Assembly: GCA_964628035.1 (NCBI GenBank)
Contig: CAZVPI010000008.1
Location: 1-64,000, forward strand
Direction: 5' to 3'
DNA from: UBA2199 sp964628035
Lineage (GTDB): Bacteria > Acidobacteriota > Aminicenantia > UBA2199
Length of the DNA stretch: 64,000 nt
Position numbers and translations under genes: made by a program. The notes beneath the pieces are model-generated. The model ran no database searches. It saw nothing but the letters and a program-made list of their open reading frames with translations, and was not told the origin of the DNA. Of the stretch, positions 17,685 through 24,440 are shown piece after piece. Positions within the stretch are counted from its first letter, which is position 1, and each line of letters begins with the position of its first letter.

Positions 17685-18446
17685 ATGGCCCTTCCCCGCG
17701 GCTATATTTCCTACAGTCAGATCCGCACCTACAACGAGTGCCCCAGGAAGTACTGGTTTTCCTACATCGAAGGCCTCCCGGCCCCAATCAACGACAAGAT
17801 CTACCTCGGCGAGGTCTTTCACCAGGCCATCGAGTTCTATTTCCGCCGCCGGCTCGCCGGCGCCCCGCCCTCCGGCCCGGAGATCGAGGAACGCTTTCTC
17901 GCCGCTTTCGACGCCGAGGCCTGCGGCCGCGAGATCCGCTGGAGCGAGCCGCGCCGCGAGACCCGCGGGCGGGGGCTGGCGTTCCTCAGGCACTTTATGG
18001 CCCACTTCGCCCCGGACTCCCGGCCGCTGATGGTCGAGAAGGAGCTGAGCGTCGAGCTTCCGGAGAACGGCGTCGTGCTCAAGGGGGTCCTTGACCTGGT
18101 CGAGGAGGACTACTGCATCACCGACTTCAAGACCACCACCAGCCGCTGGAGCGAGAGCCGGGGACGCCATTCGCCGCAGATGGTCATCTACAAGTACCTG
18201 TTCGACCGCAGTTTCGGGCCGCTCCCCTCGCGGCTGAAGTACGAGATCTTCTACGGCAAGAGCGCCGGAAGCATCCGCCACCAGACCCTGGCCGTCGTCC
18301 CCGAGGAAGGGGCCGTGGACGGGTTGCTGGCCATGATCGGCCACGTGGTCGCGCGCATCGAGGCCGGAGCCTTTCCGGCCAACGAGACGCCCCTCTGCAA
18401 CTATTGCGAGTTCCGCCCGCCCTGCCGCCAGAAGGGCCCCTCCTGA
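17685..18446 (+). CDS. PD-(D/E)XK nuclease family protein with Fe-S cluster motif (RecB/Cas4-like)
   Basis: The 253-residue protein resembles the stand-alone RecB-family nuclease domain (PDDEXK_1). It begins ISYSQIRTYNECPRKYWFSYIEG, with the first cluster cysteine in NECPRKYW. The nuclease core is LKGVLDLVEEDYCITDFKTTT, giving the D...DxK pattern, with QMVIYKYLFD as the QxxxY motif. The C-terminus has CNYCEFRPPC, the other three cysteines of an AddB/Cas4-type 4Fe-4S cluster. It likely processes DNA ends. There is no CRISPR array or helicase nearby. Co-transcription with rpsT is inferred from the 10-nt spacing. Confidence 0.86.
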   Translation: MALPRGYISYSQIRTYNECPRKYWFSYIEGLPAPINDKIYLGEVFHQAIEFYFRRRLAGAPPSGPEIEERFLAAFDAEACGREIRWSEPRRETRGRGLAFLRHFMAHFAPDSRPLMVEKELSVELPENGVVLKGVLDLVEEDYCITDFKTTTSRWSESRGRHSPQMVIYKYLFDRSFGPLPSRLKYEIFYGKSAGSIRHQTLAVVPEEGAVDGLLAMIGHVVARIEAGAFPANETPLCNYCEFRPPCRQKGPS

Positions 18447-18464
18447 GGGTCGGGAAAATTCCGG

Positions 18465-18493
18465 TTGACAAACGCCCGCCGGGGAGACATATT
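18465..18493 (+). promoter_or_regulatory. Probable promoter of the PilZ gene
   Basis: TTGACA (18465-18470), a 17-bp spacer and CATATT (18488-18493), 30 nt upstream of the GTG start. Confidence 0.5.
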
Positions 18494-18523
18494 TATCGTG
18501 TTGATTCCATCCGGGAGAGAACA

Positions 18524-18835
18524 GTGGACAAGCGGCGGGACCAGCGGATCGTGAAAAAACTGCCGGTGCGCTTCATTTTCGAGGGCCACGGCTTCCTCTC
18601 CTTCACCGGCGACCTTTCGCGCCGCGGCGTGTTCATCCAGACCCCGCGCCCGCTGCCCGCGGGCAGGGGGATCAACATCGAGTTCGAGAGCCGCGGCGAA
18701 AAGATCACCCTGGCCGGCTTCATCGTCTGGAGCAACTCCGACATGGACCGCCCCTGGATGCTCTTCCCCGGCGGCATGGGAGTGCAGATCCTCAATTATC
18801 AGAAAGAGCCCTACCAAGAGCTCGTCAAGAATTAG
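18524..18835 (+). CDS. PilZ domain protein (c-di-GMP binding)
   Basis: The 103-residue protein is a single PilZ domain. It shows the N-terminal arginine motif RRDQR and, about 30 residues on, DLSRRGVFI, which matches the (D/N)xSxxG second motif; together they bind cyclic di-GMP. LAGFIVWSN and GGMGVQILN are typical late strands. I chose the GTG at 18524, which has GGGAGAG just upstream; no closer ATG fits. A diguanylate cyclase is not in the window. It may adjust motility, pili or polysaccharide export. Confidence 0.86.
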   Translation: MDKRRDQRIVKKLPVRFIFEGHGFLSFTGDLSRRGVFIQTPRPLPAGRGINIEFESRGEKITLAGFIVWSNSDMDRPWMLFPGGMGVQILNYQKEPYQELVKN

Positions 18836-18849
18836 AACGATATCTCCGC

Positions 18850-19200
18850 GATCCGGCAGCTGGAAGATACGACGGTGGTTCGCCGGGCTTTTGACTGACC
18901 CCTATACTCAAATGGTACAAGGAACAAAGGTAAAAGGTAAAAGTAGAAGCGAAGGCGCTGAACAATTGCTTTGCGCTTGACGTGGACGATTGCTCAAGGC
19001 AAAAGGCAAAAGTGAAGAGAGCGGGCATTTGTTTTTCCCTGCACCCTCCGCCTTGCACCTTGTGCCGAGTTCTTGTTCGGTATTCGCCCTTTCCGAATCA
19101 CGAATCACGCATCACGAATCACGACAGTTCGTTCAGGCGGCCGCTGCCACTACCCCTATCACGGCCACCAATAGTTCGTTGGGCTTCCTGCTAACACGAA
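18850..19200. repeat. Compound heptamer-repeat region between convergent genes
   Basis: This 384-nt gap (18836-19219) has no gene. 18858-18884 resembles the TTGAAGGTACGACGG module at 46349. AAAGGTA heptamers lie at 18926-18945. The core 18946-19026 matches 17196-17288. 19040-19072 is a TGCACCC/TCCGCCT-type array and 19094-19123 is four CGAATCA-like units. A triplet-type array lies at 19138-19171, followed by AACACGAACACCAACAC. Confidence 0.88.
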
Positions 19201-19219
19201 CACCAACACTGAAAGGCCG

Positions 19220-19564
19220 CTATTTTTGGCTTTCGAGCTCTTCCAGGAAATCTACGGCCCGGCGCAGATGGGGAATGACGATCGACCCGCCCACCACCAG
19301 GGCGACGTGGAAGACCTCGAAGATCTCCTCGCTGCCGGCGCCGCACTCCTTGCTTTGGATCAGGTGATAGGCGATGCAGTCGTCGCAGCGCAGCACCAGC
19401 GAGGCGGCCAGGCCGATCAGCTCCTTGGTCTTGGCGTCGAGGGCCCCTGGGCGGTAGGCGTCGCCGTCCAGGGAAAAGAAGCGCTTGATGCCCAGGTTGC
19501 CGCGCTCCAGGATCCTGGCGTTCATCTTCTGGCGGAAACGGGTGAATTCGTCGAAGCGGCCCAT
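19220..19564 (-). CDS. Carboxymuconolactone decarboxylase / AhpD-like protein
   Basis: The 114-residue protein has the AhpD-fold signature: the CxxC-x3-H motif RCDDCIAYH, preceded by the helix AKTKELIGLAASLVL and followed by EEIFEVFHVALVVGGSIVIPHLRRA. In AhpD enzymes the two cysteines form a redox disulfide for peroxide or thiol chemistry; many short members have no proven activity. It begins 3 nt after the stop of the chagasin-like gene, in one operon. Cytosolic. Confidence 0.85.
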   Translation of the reverse strand: MGRFDEFTRFRQKMNARILERGNLGIKRFFSLDGDAYRPGALDAKTKELIGLAASLVLRCDDCIAYHLIQSKECGAGSEEIFEVFHVALVVGGSIVIPHLRRAVDFLEELESQK

Positions 19565-19567
19565 GAA

Positions 19568-20005
19568 TTATTTCCCCCCGCTTGCTTCGATCTTGACCTT
19601 GAAGACATGGGCTCCGGCTGGTTCGGCGCCGGCTTCCCAGGGACGCACGTACTTCATGGCGATCTCGGCCTCGCCTGCCGCCAGGGCCTTGAAGGTCCAC
19701 AGGAAGGTCTCGCTTCCGCCCACGATCTCCGGCTCCCGGTCCCTTTCGGCGACCGATTCGCCCAGGAACTCCAGGAGCTTGCGGTCGGGATCGGCCGCGA
19801 AGACCCAGCTGTAGCCGGTCCCAGGCCGGCCCTGGAAGCTCAGGGCGAACGTCTGGCCCGGCTCGACGCGGATGGCGGTGCTCTCCTCCTGGGACATCCT
19901 GAAAACCGGCATGGGCACCTCCGCGGAAGCCTGGCTCTGGGACTTGGGCGCCGCAGCGCAGGCCAGGGCCAGCGCGCAAGCGATCAGGACAAGCGATTTT
20001 TTCAT
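19568..20005 (-). CDS. Chagasin family (I42) cysteine-protease inhibitor, lipoprotein
   Basis: This 145-residue lipoprotein has a signal peptide with lipobox ALAC, cleaved before Cys16. The chagasin fold shows its three inhibitory loops: GRPGTGYSW (family NPTTGY-like loop), GGSETFLWTFKA and RPWE. Such proteins block papain-type proteases. It probably protects the envelope from its own or foreign cysteine proteases. The cell also has a papain-fold transglutaminase-like protein at 10913, but a link is only a guess. The start has GAGAGGA upstream and a promoter at 20023-20051. Confidence 0.87.
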   Translation of the reverse strand: MKKSLVLIACALALACAAAPKSQSQASAEVPMPVFRMSQEESTAIRVEPGQTFALSFQGRPGTGYSWVFAADPDRKLLEFLGESVAERDREPEIVGGSETFLWTFKALAAGEAEIAMKYVRPWEAGAEPAGAHVFKVKIEASGGK

Positions 20006-20022
20006 GGCATCCTCTCGAAGGA

Positions 20023-20051
20023 ATCATAGACCTGGCGAGCAGAAAACGCAA
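20023..20051 (-). promoter_or_regulatory. Promoter of the chagasin-like gene
   Basis: Minus strand TTGCGT (20051-20046), a 17-bp spacer and TATGAT (20028-20023), about 20 nt upstream of the ATG. Confidence 0.6.
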
Positions 20052-20069
20052 TAGATTTGAAACGTCAGG

Positions 20070-20277
20070 CCATACCGCGATCAAGGGGTGGAGAGGTAAA
20101 GGGGTAAAGCAAGAAAATTTAAAAAGAAAAAATAGAAGAAAACGGGCATTGTCTGCCCCGTGTTTCGCACCGAGTGAATTTTGCCTTGCTATCGTCTAAC
20201 GTCCGACGTCTAACGTCTCGAGGCCTTTCCACTCATGCTGCGAATCACGAATCACGCGCCGCTATCACCACCACGAC
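20070..20277. repeat. Heptamer-repeat element downstream of the hydrolase gene
   Basis: 20078-20117 repeats the GGGGTGGAGAGGTAAAG block found at 4528-4575 (inverted) and 7998-8039. 20193-20221 has CGTCTAA/CGTCCGA/CGTCTAA heptamers, and 20193-20257 matches 4242-4296 inverted, with one extra heptamer. A triplet-type array at 20253-20277 supplies the stop codon of the hydrolase gene. Confidence 0.85.
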
Positions 20278-20978
20278 TCCTTGGTTGAATCGCTGCTGGT
20301 CTGCTGCGCCAGCCAGTCGATCGCCTCCTCGGCGATCTCCACCGGCGGCCAGGCATGCTGGCCCGGAAAAACGCGCAGCCGGCAGGGTGACCCCAGACGC
20401 GTCAGTTCGCCCTCCAGCTTTTTCATCTCCCCCAGGTTGAAGTCCTTGTCGCCGGCCGTCCCGAACCAGGGGACGCCCAGGTCGGCAGCCGCCAGCCATT
20501 CGGGCAGTCCTGCGCCGCAGCCGAGCACGCCGGCTGTTCGGGTTTCCAGGATCCGGCCCAGGCCGCAGGCCACTCTCGCCCCCCCGGAAAAACCCGCCGC
20601 ATAAAGCCGGGTGTCGTCGAGGCGCAGGCGGGCGCGGGTGTCCTCCCACAGCGCCCAGGCCGCCTCGTAGATGTCCTTCCAGGGGCCGTTGCGCGAGTTG
20701 TTCGACCCGGCCACGATCCAGCCGTGCTTCTCGGCCGCAGCCTGGAACAGGAGGACAGGTTGGATGCCGTTGCCCCGGGGATCGAAGCAATAGAGGATCG
20801 GCCAGCGCCCTCGCGCCTCGTAGGCCGACGGCAGGTACAAGGCGTAGCTTTGCCCCGGGTCGCGCAGGGAAACGACCCGCTCGATGACCTGCCCGCGCGG
20901 GAGGTCCTCGTCGGCGCACAGCGGCCCGGCGGCCAGCAGGAGCAGGGCCGTCGCCAGGAGGGCATGGCGGCCGGCCAC
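20265..20978 (-). CDS. Secreted alpha/beta hydrolase (esterase/depolymerase-like)
   Basis: The 237-residue protein has a signal peptide (HALLATALLLLAAGPLCA) and an alpha/beta-hydrolase fold. The strand ending YCFDPRGNG, the nucleophile elbow GFSGGARVA (Ser in G-F-S-G-G) and a late GQHAWPP with the probable catalytic His are visible. It resembles PHB-depolymerase/feruloyl-esterase-like periplasmic hydrolases; the substrate is unknown. I chose the GTG at 20978, 10 nt after the ilvE stop, because it puts the signal peptide at the N-terminus. The last residues STKESWW and the stop are encoded by repeat DNA. Confidence 0.78.
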   Translation of the reverse strand: MAGRHALLATALLLLAAGPLCADEDLPRGQVIERVVSLRDPGQSYALYLPSAYEARGRWPILYCFDPRGNGIQPVLLFQAAAEKHGWIVAGSNNSRNGPWKDIYEAAWALWEDTRARLRLDDTRLYAAGFSGGARVACGLGRILETRTAGVLGCGAGLPEWLAAADLGVPWFGTAGDKDFNLGEMKKLEGELTRLGSPCRLRVFPGQHAWPPVEIAEEAIDWLAQQTSSDSTKESWW

Positions 20979-20988
20979 CTGCCGCGCT

Positions 20989-22062
20989 TCAGCGGACGGC
21001 GTAGACCCAGCCGCGCTTGTCCTCCAGCTCGCCATATTGGATCCCGGTGAGGGTATCGTAGAATTTCCTGGCCCAGGGGCCGACCTGGCCGCCGTTGACC
21101 GCGTAGTCGCGGCCGCGGTAGCCGATCCTGCCCACCGGGCTGATGACCGCCGCCGTGCCGGCCCCGAACACCTCCGTGACCTTGCCCGAAGCGATGCCCT
21201 CGACGACCTCGTCGATGGCGATGCGCCTCTCCTGGCACTCGATGCCGACCTCGGGGGCCAGCTCCAGGACCGACTTGCGGGTGATGCCCTGCAGGATGGT
21301 CCCCCCCAGCGCCGGCGTGACCAGCCTGCCGTCGATGACGAAGAAGATGTTCATCGCCCCGACCTCCTCGACATAGCGGTGCTCGCAGTCGTCGAGCCAC
21401 AGGACCTGGCTGTAGCCGTTGCGGGTCGCCTCCAGGGTGGCCAGCAGGCTGCCGGCGTAGTTGCCGCCGGTCTTGGCCTCCCCCGTGCCGCCGCTGCCGG
21501 CGCGCGAATAGGTGTCGCTGACCCAGAGGCTGACCGGGTTGAACCCCTCCTTGAAATAAGGGCCCACAGGCGACAGGATGATGAAAAAGAGGTAGGAGCT
21601 GGAGGGCTTGATGCCGAGCGCCGCCTCGGTGCCGATCACCGTCGGGCGTATATACAGGCTCGCCCCTTTCTGGGCCGGCACCCAGCGCGCCTCGACCTTG
21701 AGCAGCTCGCGCTCCGCCTCCAGGATGGTCTCCTCGGGGATCTCCGGCATGCACATGCGCCGCAGGGAACGGTTCAGGCGGCGGGCGTTCTCCTGGGGCC
21801 GGAACATCAGGATCTCTCCGCGGGGCAACCGGTAGGCCTTCTGCCCCTCGAAGACCTCCTTGCTGTAATGGAATACGTTGGCCGACGGGTCGAGGCTCAG
21901 GGGACCGTAGGGCCGGATGCGCGCCCCGCCCCAGCCGCCGGCGGGGGTGAACTCCAGGGTGAACATGTGGTCGGTGAATTGGCGGCCGAAGGGCAGTTGG
22001 AGGGGATCTTCGAAGAGCGGCTTGCGCCTTTCCTGGGGAACCAGTTCCCGGGCAATGTCCAT
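20989..22062 (-). CDS. ilvE: Branched-chain amino acid aminotransferase
   Basis: IlvE exchanges amino groups between glutamate and leucine, isoleucine or valine using PLP. The 357-residue protein is of the larger (type II) class. It shows FHYSKEVFEGQKAYR, the PLP-binding lysine in EAKTGGNYAGSL, LWLDDCEHRYVEEVGAMNIFF and EVFGAGTAAVISPVG. Its length and motifs match fold-type IV BCATs. An AAGGAGG site precedes the ATG. A small secreted hydrolase follows in the same operon. In a fermenting cell it may run in the catabolic direction. Confidence 0.94.
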   Translation of the reverse strand: MDIARELVPQERRKPLFEDPLQLPFGRQFTDHMFTLEFTPAGGWGGARIRPYGPLSLDPSANVFHYSKEVFEGQKAYRLPRGEILMFRPQENARRLNRSLRRMCMPEIPEETILEAERELLKVEARWVPAQKGASLYIRPTVIGTEAALGIKPSSSYLFFIILSPVGPYFKEGFNPVSLWVSDTYSRAGSGGTGEAKTGGNYAGSLLATLEATRNGYSQVLWLDDCEHRYVEEVGAMNIFFVIDGRLVTPALGGTILQGITRKSVLELAPEVGIECQERRIAIDEVVEGIASGKVTEVFGAGTAAVISPVGRIGYRGRDYAVNGGQVGPWARKFYDTLTGIQYGELEDKRGWVYAVR

Positions 22063-22095
22063 GAGCCAATCCTCCTTGGTGGTTTCGAGTTTTCT

Positions 22096-22123
22096 ATCCT
22101 AGTCGATGGCTTCTTTTTGTCAA
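22096..22123 (-). promoter_or_regulatory. Promoter of ilvE
   Basis: Minus strand TTGACA (22123-22118), a 16-bp spacer and TAGGAT (22101-22096), upstream of AAGGAGG and the ilvE ATG. The -35 box overlaps the end of mpl. Confidence 0.6.
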
Positions 22124-23538
22124 GCGCGCTCCGTCCCGGCGGCAGGTCCCGGGAAACGCTCCCGCACCCAGTCGCTGAAGGCGCGCACGTCGCCGTTGGA
22201 AAGCAGGATGACCACCTGGGGGGCGCCGGGGTCCAGGCGCGCGAGCCGCTCCTGGACATCGCCGTACCCGGCGCAGACGCAGGCCCGCCTGCCGCGCCGC
22301 TCCAGGGCGGAGCGCAGCGCCTCGGTCGAGAGCCGCTCCGCGGCCGGGATCTTCTCCTTTTCGAAGACGTCCAGCAGCAGGACCTCGTCGGCCCGCGCCA
22401 GGGCGTCGGCAAGCCGGTCCTGAAAGAAATTGCGCCGCAGGCTCCAGGAGCGGGGCTCGAACACGGCGACGATGCGCCGCCCGGGCCAGGCGTCGGGCAG
22501 GCCGCCCAGGACCCCGGCGATGGCCGTCGGATGGTGGGCGAAATCGCTGAGGAAAACGGTCTGCCCGGACTCGGCCAGGAGGGTCAGGCGGCGCTCCACG
22601 CCGCGGAAAGTGGCCAGGGCCCGTTCCAGCGCTTCGCCGGCGATCCCCAGCTCGCCGGCCAGCAGGATGCCGGCCGCCAGGTTCCAGACGTTGTAAGGGC
22701 CGGCCAGGGGCGAGTGGAAGCGCCGCTCCCCGCCCGCGGTCCTCAGGATGAAGTCATAGCCTCCATCACGCGGGGTCAGGCCGCGGATTTCGGCGGCATG
22801 GCCCGCTCCGCCGTAGCTCAGGACCGGGGTGAAGGAGCGCTCCACGGCCTGCAGGGCCATGGGATAGTCGCCGTTGACGATGATGCGCCCCGAGCCCGGC
22901 ACCTGGTTCACCAGGTTGCGGAAGCTCTGCAGGTACGCCTCCTCGCTGCGGTAGAAATCGAGGTGGTCGTGCTCCAGGGCGGTGATCAGCAGCAGCTCGG
23001 GCCGGTACTTGAAGAACTTGGCCGAGCGGTCGAAAAAAGCCGTCTCGTACTCGTCCCCTTCGCAGACGAAAAAATCGCCGCCGGCCACCCGGTAATTGGC
23101 CGGGAAGTTGAGGGGCTTGCCGCCGATGAAGAAGCCGGGTTGCAAGCCGGCGACGTCGAGCAGGTGGGCCAGGAAGGAGGCGGTGGTGGTCTTGCCGTGG
23201 CTGCCGGCCACCACCAGCGAGCGCTTGCCGCGGAGGAAATGGCGCTGCAGCGCCTCGGCCATGGACAGGTACTCCAGGCGCTCGTCCAGGATGCGCTCGG
23301 CCTCGGGATTGCCGCGGGAGATGGCGTTGCCGATCACGCACAGGTCGACGCCGGCGGGGATGTTGCCGGCGTCGTAGCCCCGGAACAGCGTCACGCCCAG
23401 GTCGGCCAGGAGGCTGTCGACCGGGGGATAGAAGCGGCTGTCGGAGCCGTAGACGCTCCAGCCCGCTTCCCGGAACAGGCCGGCCAGGGCGCTCATGCCG
23501 GTGCCGGCGATGCCGCAGAGAAAGACCTTCTTCACCAT
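22120..23538 (-). CDS. mpl: UDP-N-acetylmuramate:L-Ala-gamma-D-Glu-meso-DAP ligase (Mpl)
   Basis: Mpl reattaches recycled murein tripeptide to UDP-MurNAc. The 472-residue Mur ligase has the N-terminal GIAGTGMSALAGLF motif, the ATP loop GSHGKTTT, and the Mpl-type sequences GGKPLNF and EGDEYETAFFDRSAKF rather than MurC-type ones. HDHLDFY and the C-terminal FEPRSWSLRRNFFQ domain are also Mpl-like. It is the last gene of the apt-DUF4783-kinase-ldcA-mpl operon and overlaps ldcA by 7 nt. With the LD-carboxypeptidase it forms a muropeptide recycling pair. Confidence 0.9.
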   Translation of the reverse strand: MVKKVFLCGIAGTGMSALAGLFREAGWSVYGSDSRFYPPVDSLLADLGVTLFRGYDAGNIPAGVDLCVIGNAISRGNPEAERILDERLEYLSMAEALQRHFLRGKRSLVVAGSHGKTTTASFLAHLLDVAGLQPGFFIGGKPLNFPANYRVAGGDFFVCEGDEYETAFFDRSAKFFKYRPELLLITALEHDHLDFYRSEEAYLQSFRNLVNQVPGSGRIIVNGDYPMALQAVERSFTPVLSYGGAGHAAEIRGLTPRDGGYDFILRTAGGERRFHSPLAGPYNVWNLAAGILLAGELGIAGEALERALATFRGVERRLTLLAESGQTVFLSDFAHHPTAIAGVLGGLPDAWPGRRIVAVFEPRSWSLRRNFFQDRLADALARADEVLLLDVFEKEKIPAAERLSTEALRSALERRGRRACVCAGYGDVQERLARLDPGAPQVVILLSNGDVRAFSDWVRERFPGPAAGTERA

Positions 23539-24440
23539 TTCACTCCGATCTCGCAGGTCAGGGCGCCCTCCTCCCCGACCGCCTCGACGCTTGCCTTCAC
23601 CCCCAGCGGCACAACCTGGGCCGAGGCCGCGTGGCCGAAGGGCAGGTCGTACAGCACCGGGATGCCGAGCGGCAGAAGGCGCTCCCGCCAGCGCCGGGTG
23701 AAGGTTTCCTTCTCCGTCCCGTCCTTGAAGCAGCGGGGGAACTCCCCCAGCAGCAGGGCGGCGGCGGCGCGGAACACCCCCGCCTGCTCGCACTGCCAGA
23801 GCAGGCGGTCCAGGCGGTAGGGCCGCTCGTTGACGTCCTCCAGGATCAGGATCCTGCCCCTGGCCTTCGGAGCCAGCGGCGTGCCGAGCAGCGAGGCGAA
23901 AACGGAGAGGCAGCCCCCGGAAAGGACGCCTCGGGCGCGGCCCGGGCACAGCGCCTTTGCCGTGAAGGGGCGCACGGCCTGGTTGGCCCCCAGGGCGGCC
24001 CGGATCTGCTCGCGGTCATAGTCGCCGGCCGCCAGACCGCCGTACACCATGGGGCCGTAGAAAACCGCCATGTCCCGGGCATCGATGAGATGCCAGAGGA
24101 GGTAGCTGCAGTCGGAGGAGGCGACGAAGACCTTGGGGGCGGGGATCAGCAGCCGGTCGAGCAGCGGCAGCAGGTAGTTGCTGCCGTAGCCGCCGCGCCC
24201 GGCCCACAGCCCCTTGACATCGGGATCGGAAAAGAACGCCTGCAGCTCGGCGACGGCCTGGCTCGGCGGCCGCGAGCGGAAGTCCTCGCCGGCCAGCGGG
24301 CCGGGGACCTCGCGGGGGATGAACCCCAGCCCGCGCAGCGCCGCCAGACCCTGGCTGCGGAAGGGCTCGCGCGCCGGCGAGGAGGGCAGGAAGACGCCCA
24401 CCGTGTCGCCTGGGAGCAGGGGGTCGGGGCGCTTAGGCAC
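23532..24440 (-). CDS. ldcA: LD-carboxypeptidase (peptidase family S66)
   Basis: S66 enzymes remove the terminal D-Ala from recycled murein tetrapeptides in the cytosol. The 302-residue protein shows LLPGDTVGVFLPSSP at the N-terminus, GLWAGRGGYGSNYLLP, the nucleophile region VASSDCSYLLW (Ser before Asp), the catalytic Glu in ILEDVNE and the His in LPFGHAA. It overlaps the kinase gene by 8 nt and mpl by 7 nt. Its tripeptide product is the substrate of the adjacent Mpl. The related MccF subgroup (microcin immunity) is less likely in this context. Confidence 0.9.
   Translation of the reverse strand: MPKRPDPLLPGDTVGVFLPSSPAREPFRSQGLAALRGLGFIPREVPGPLAGEDFRSRPPSQAVAELQAFFSDPDVKGLWAGRGGYGSNYLLPLLDRLLIPAPKVFVASSDCSYLLWHLIDARDMAVFYGPMVYGGLAAGDYDREQIRAALGANQAVRPFTAKALCPGRARGVLSGGCLSVFASLLGTPLAPKARGRILILEDVNERPYRLDRLLWQCEQAGVFRAAAALLLGEFPRCFKDGTEKETFTRRWRERLLPLGIPVLYDLPFGHAASAQVVPLGVKASVEAVGEEGALTCEIGVKW

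Noticed and set aside
17685..18446. Cas4 of a CRISPR system
   Set aside because: The fold and cysteine motif fit, but no repeats or other cas genes occur in the window; a general RecB-family nuclease is the safer call.
19094..19123. Possible CRISPR array from direct repeats
   Set aside because: The units are 7 bp with no spacers of constant length, and no cas genes are near. They are heptamer arrays.
23532..24440. MccF microcin-immunity peptidase
   Set aside because: The S66 fold is shared, but the position next to mpl in an overlapping operon supports murein LD-carboxypeptidase.
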